Program-made: the position numbers and the translations under genes | Part shown: positions 63,619 through 64,000 of the stretch, in pieces | Layout of the letters: every line of letters starts with the position of its first letter | How positions within the stretch are numbered: position 1 is the stretch's first letter | NCBI GenBank assembly: GCA_026002995.1 | Contig: BPGK01000001.1 | Location: 496,001-560,000 of the forward strand | DNA: 64,000 nt | Source: Gaiellaceae bacterium | GTDB taxonomy: Bacteria; Actinomycetota; Thermoleophilia; Gaiellales; Gaiellaceae | Reading direction: 5' to 3' | The notes under the pieces: model-generated | Told to the model about the DNA's origin: nothing | Database searches by the model: none | The model's input: only the letters and a program-made list of their open reading frames with translations

Positions 63619-64000
63619 ATGGCCAGGGAGACCACGCTCGTTCTCGTCAAGCCCGACGGCATGCGCCGCGGCCTCGCGGGCGAGATCCTCGCGCGCTTCG
63701 AGCGGCGCGGGCTCGAGCTCCGGGGCGCGCGGCTGCTCAAGATCTCGAAGTCGCTCGCTCGTGCGCACTACGCCGAGCACAAGGGGAAGCCGTTCTTCGG
63801 CGACCTCGTGGACTTCATCACCTCGGGGCCGGTGCTCGCGCTCGCCGTGAGCGGCGAGTCGGCGATCTCGGTCGTCCGCGCGATGATGGGCGCGACGAAC
63901 CCGCTCGACTCCGCGCCGGGAACCATCCGCGGAGACTTCGCGCTCGAGCTCTCCGAGAACATCGTCCACGGATCGGACTCGAAGGAGAGCGCGAAGCGGG
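63619..64000 (+). CDS. ndk: Nucleoside diphosphate kinase (3' end beyond window)
   Basis: [71 protein letters not shown]. Confidence 0.97.
   Translation, partial: MARETTLVLVKPDGMRRGLAGEILARFERRGLELRGARLLKISKSLARAHYAEHKGKPFFGDLVDFITSGPVLALAVSGESAISVVRAMMGATNPLDSAPGTIRGDFALELSENIVHGSDSKESAKR

Overview
64 kb of high-GC, actinobacterial-type chromosome (Thermoleophilia-like is a guess from gene content, not tested). Most of it is ordinary housekeeping DNA: rplM-rpsI, glmM, glmS, ccdA/tlpA, an arsR-merA pair, fdhD, birA, arfB, acpS-nnrD-alr-cca, fabI, an ileS-like gene, ispH, a Pit-type transporter with its DUF47 partner, ctaG, tig-clpP-clpX, ggt, valS, folC, ndk and six single tRNA genes. I saw no prophage, CRISPR array, transposase or obvious biosynthetic cluster. 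Four things stand out. (1) Short palindromes fall into families with distinct positions. GGTGTCAGACACC occurs seven times, six of them as three direct doublets 76-100 bp apart. The palindrome encodes V-S-D-T from an internal GTG on either strand and is in frame with the neighbouring downstream gene in five of six cases. Between acpS and nnrD the doublet region appears to carry both the acpS stop codon and the only plausible nnrD start codon. A GGGCGA..TCGCCC family sits at gene 3' ends, and GGGGTCAGG and GTGGCTC-N-GAGCCAC doublets sit in other gaps. (2) The region 15.9-19.6 kb is a mosaic of frameshifted or truncated genes (zf-UBP, SRPBCC, ECF sigma, disulfide-oxidoreductase fragment, PlsY, DegV) around one intact ECF sigma gene and two zf-HC2 anti-sigma genes. 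(3) A large secreted subtilase carries eight apparently identical 246-bp MBG-like repeats. (4) One ORF fuses a MobA-like domain to an ANT(6)-like nucleotidyltransferase. All assignments are from reading motifs and sequence by eye; no database search was run.
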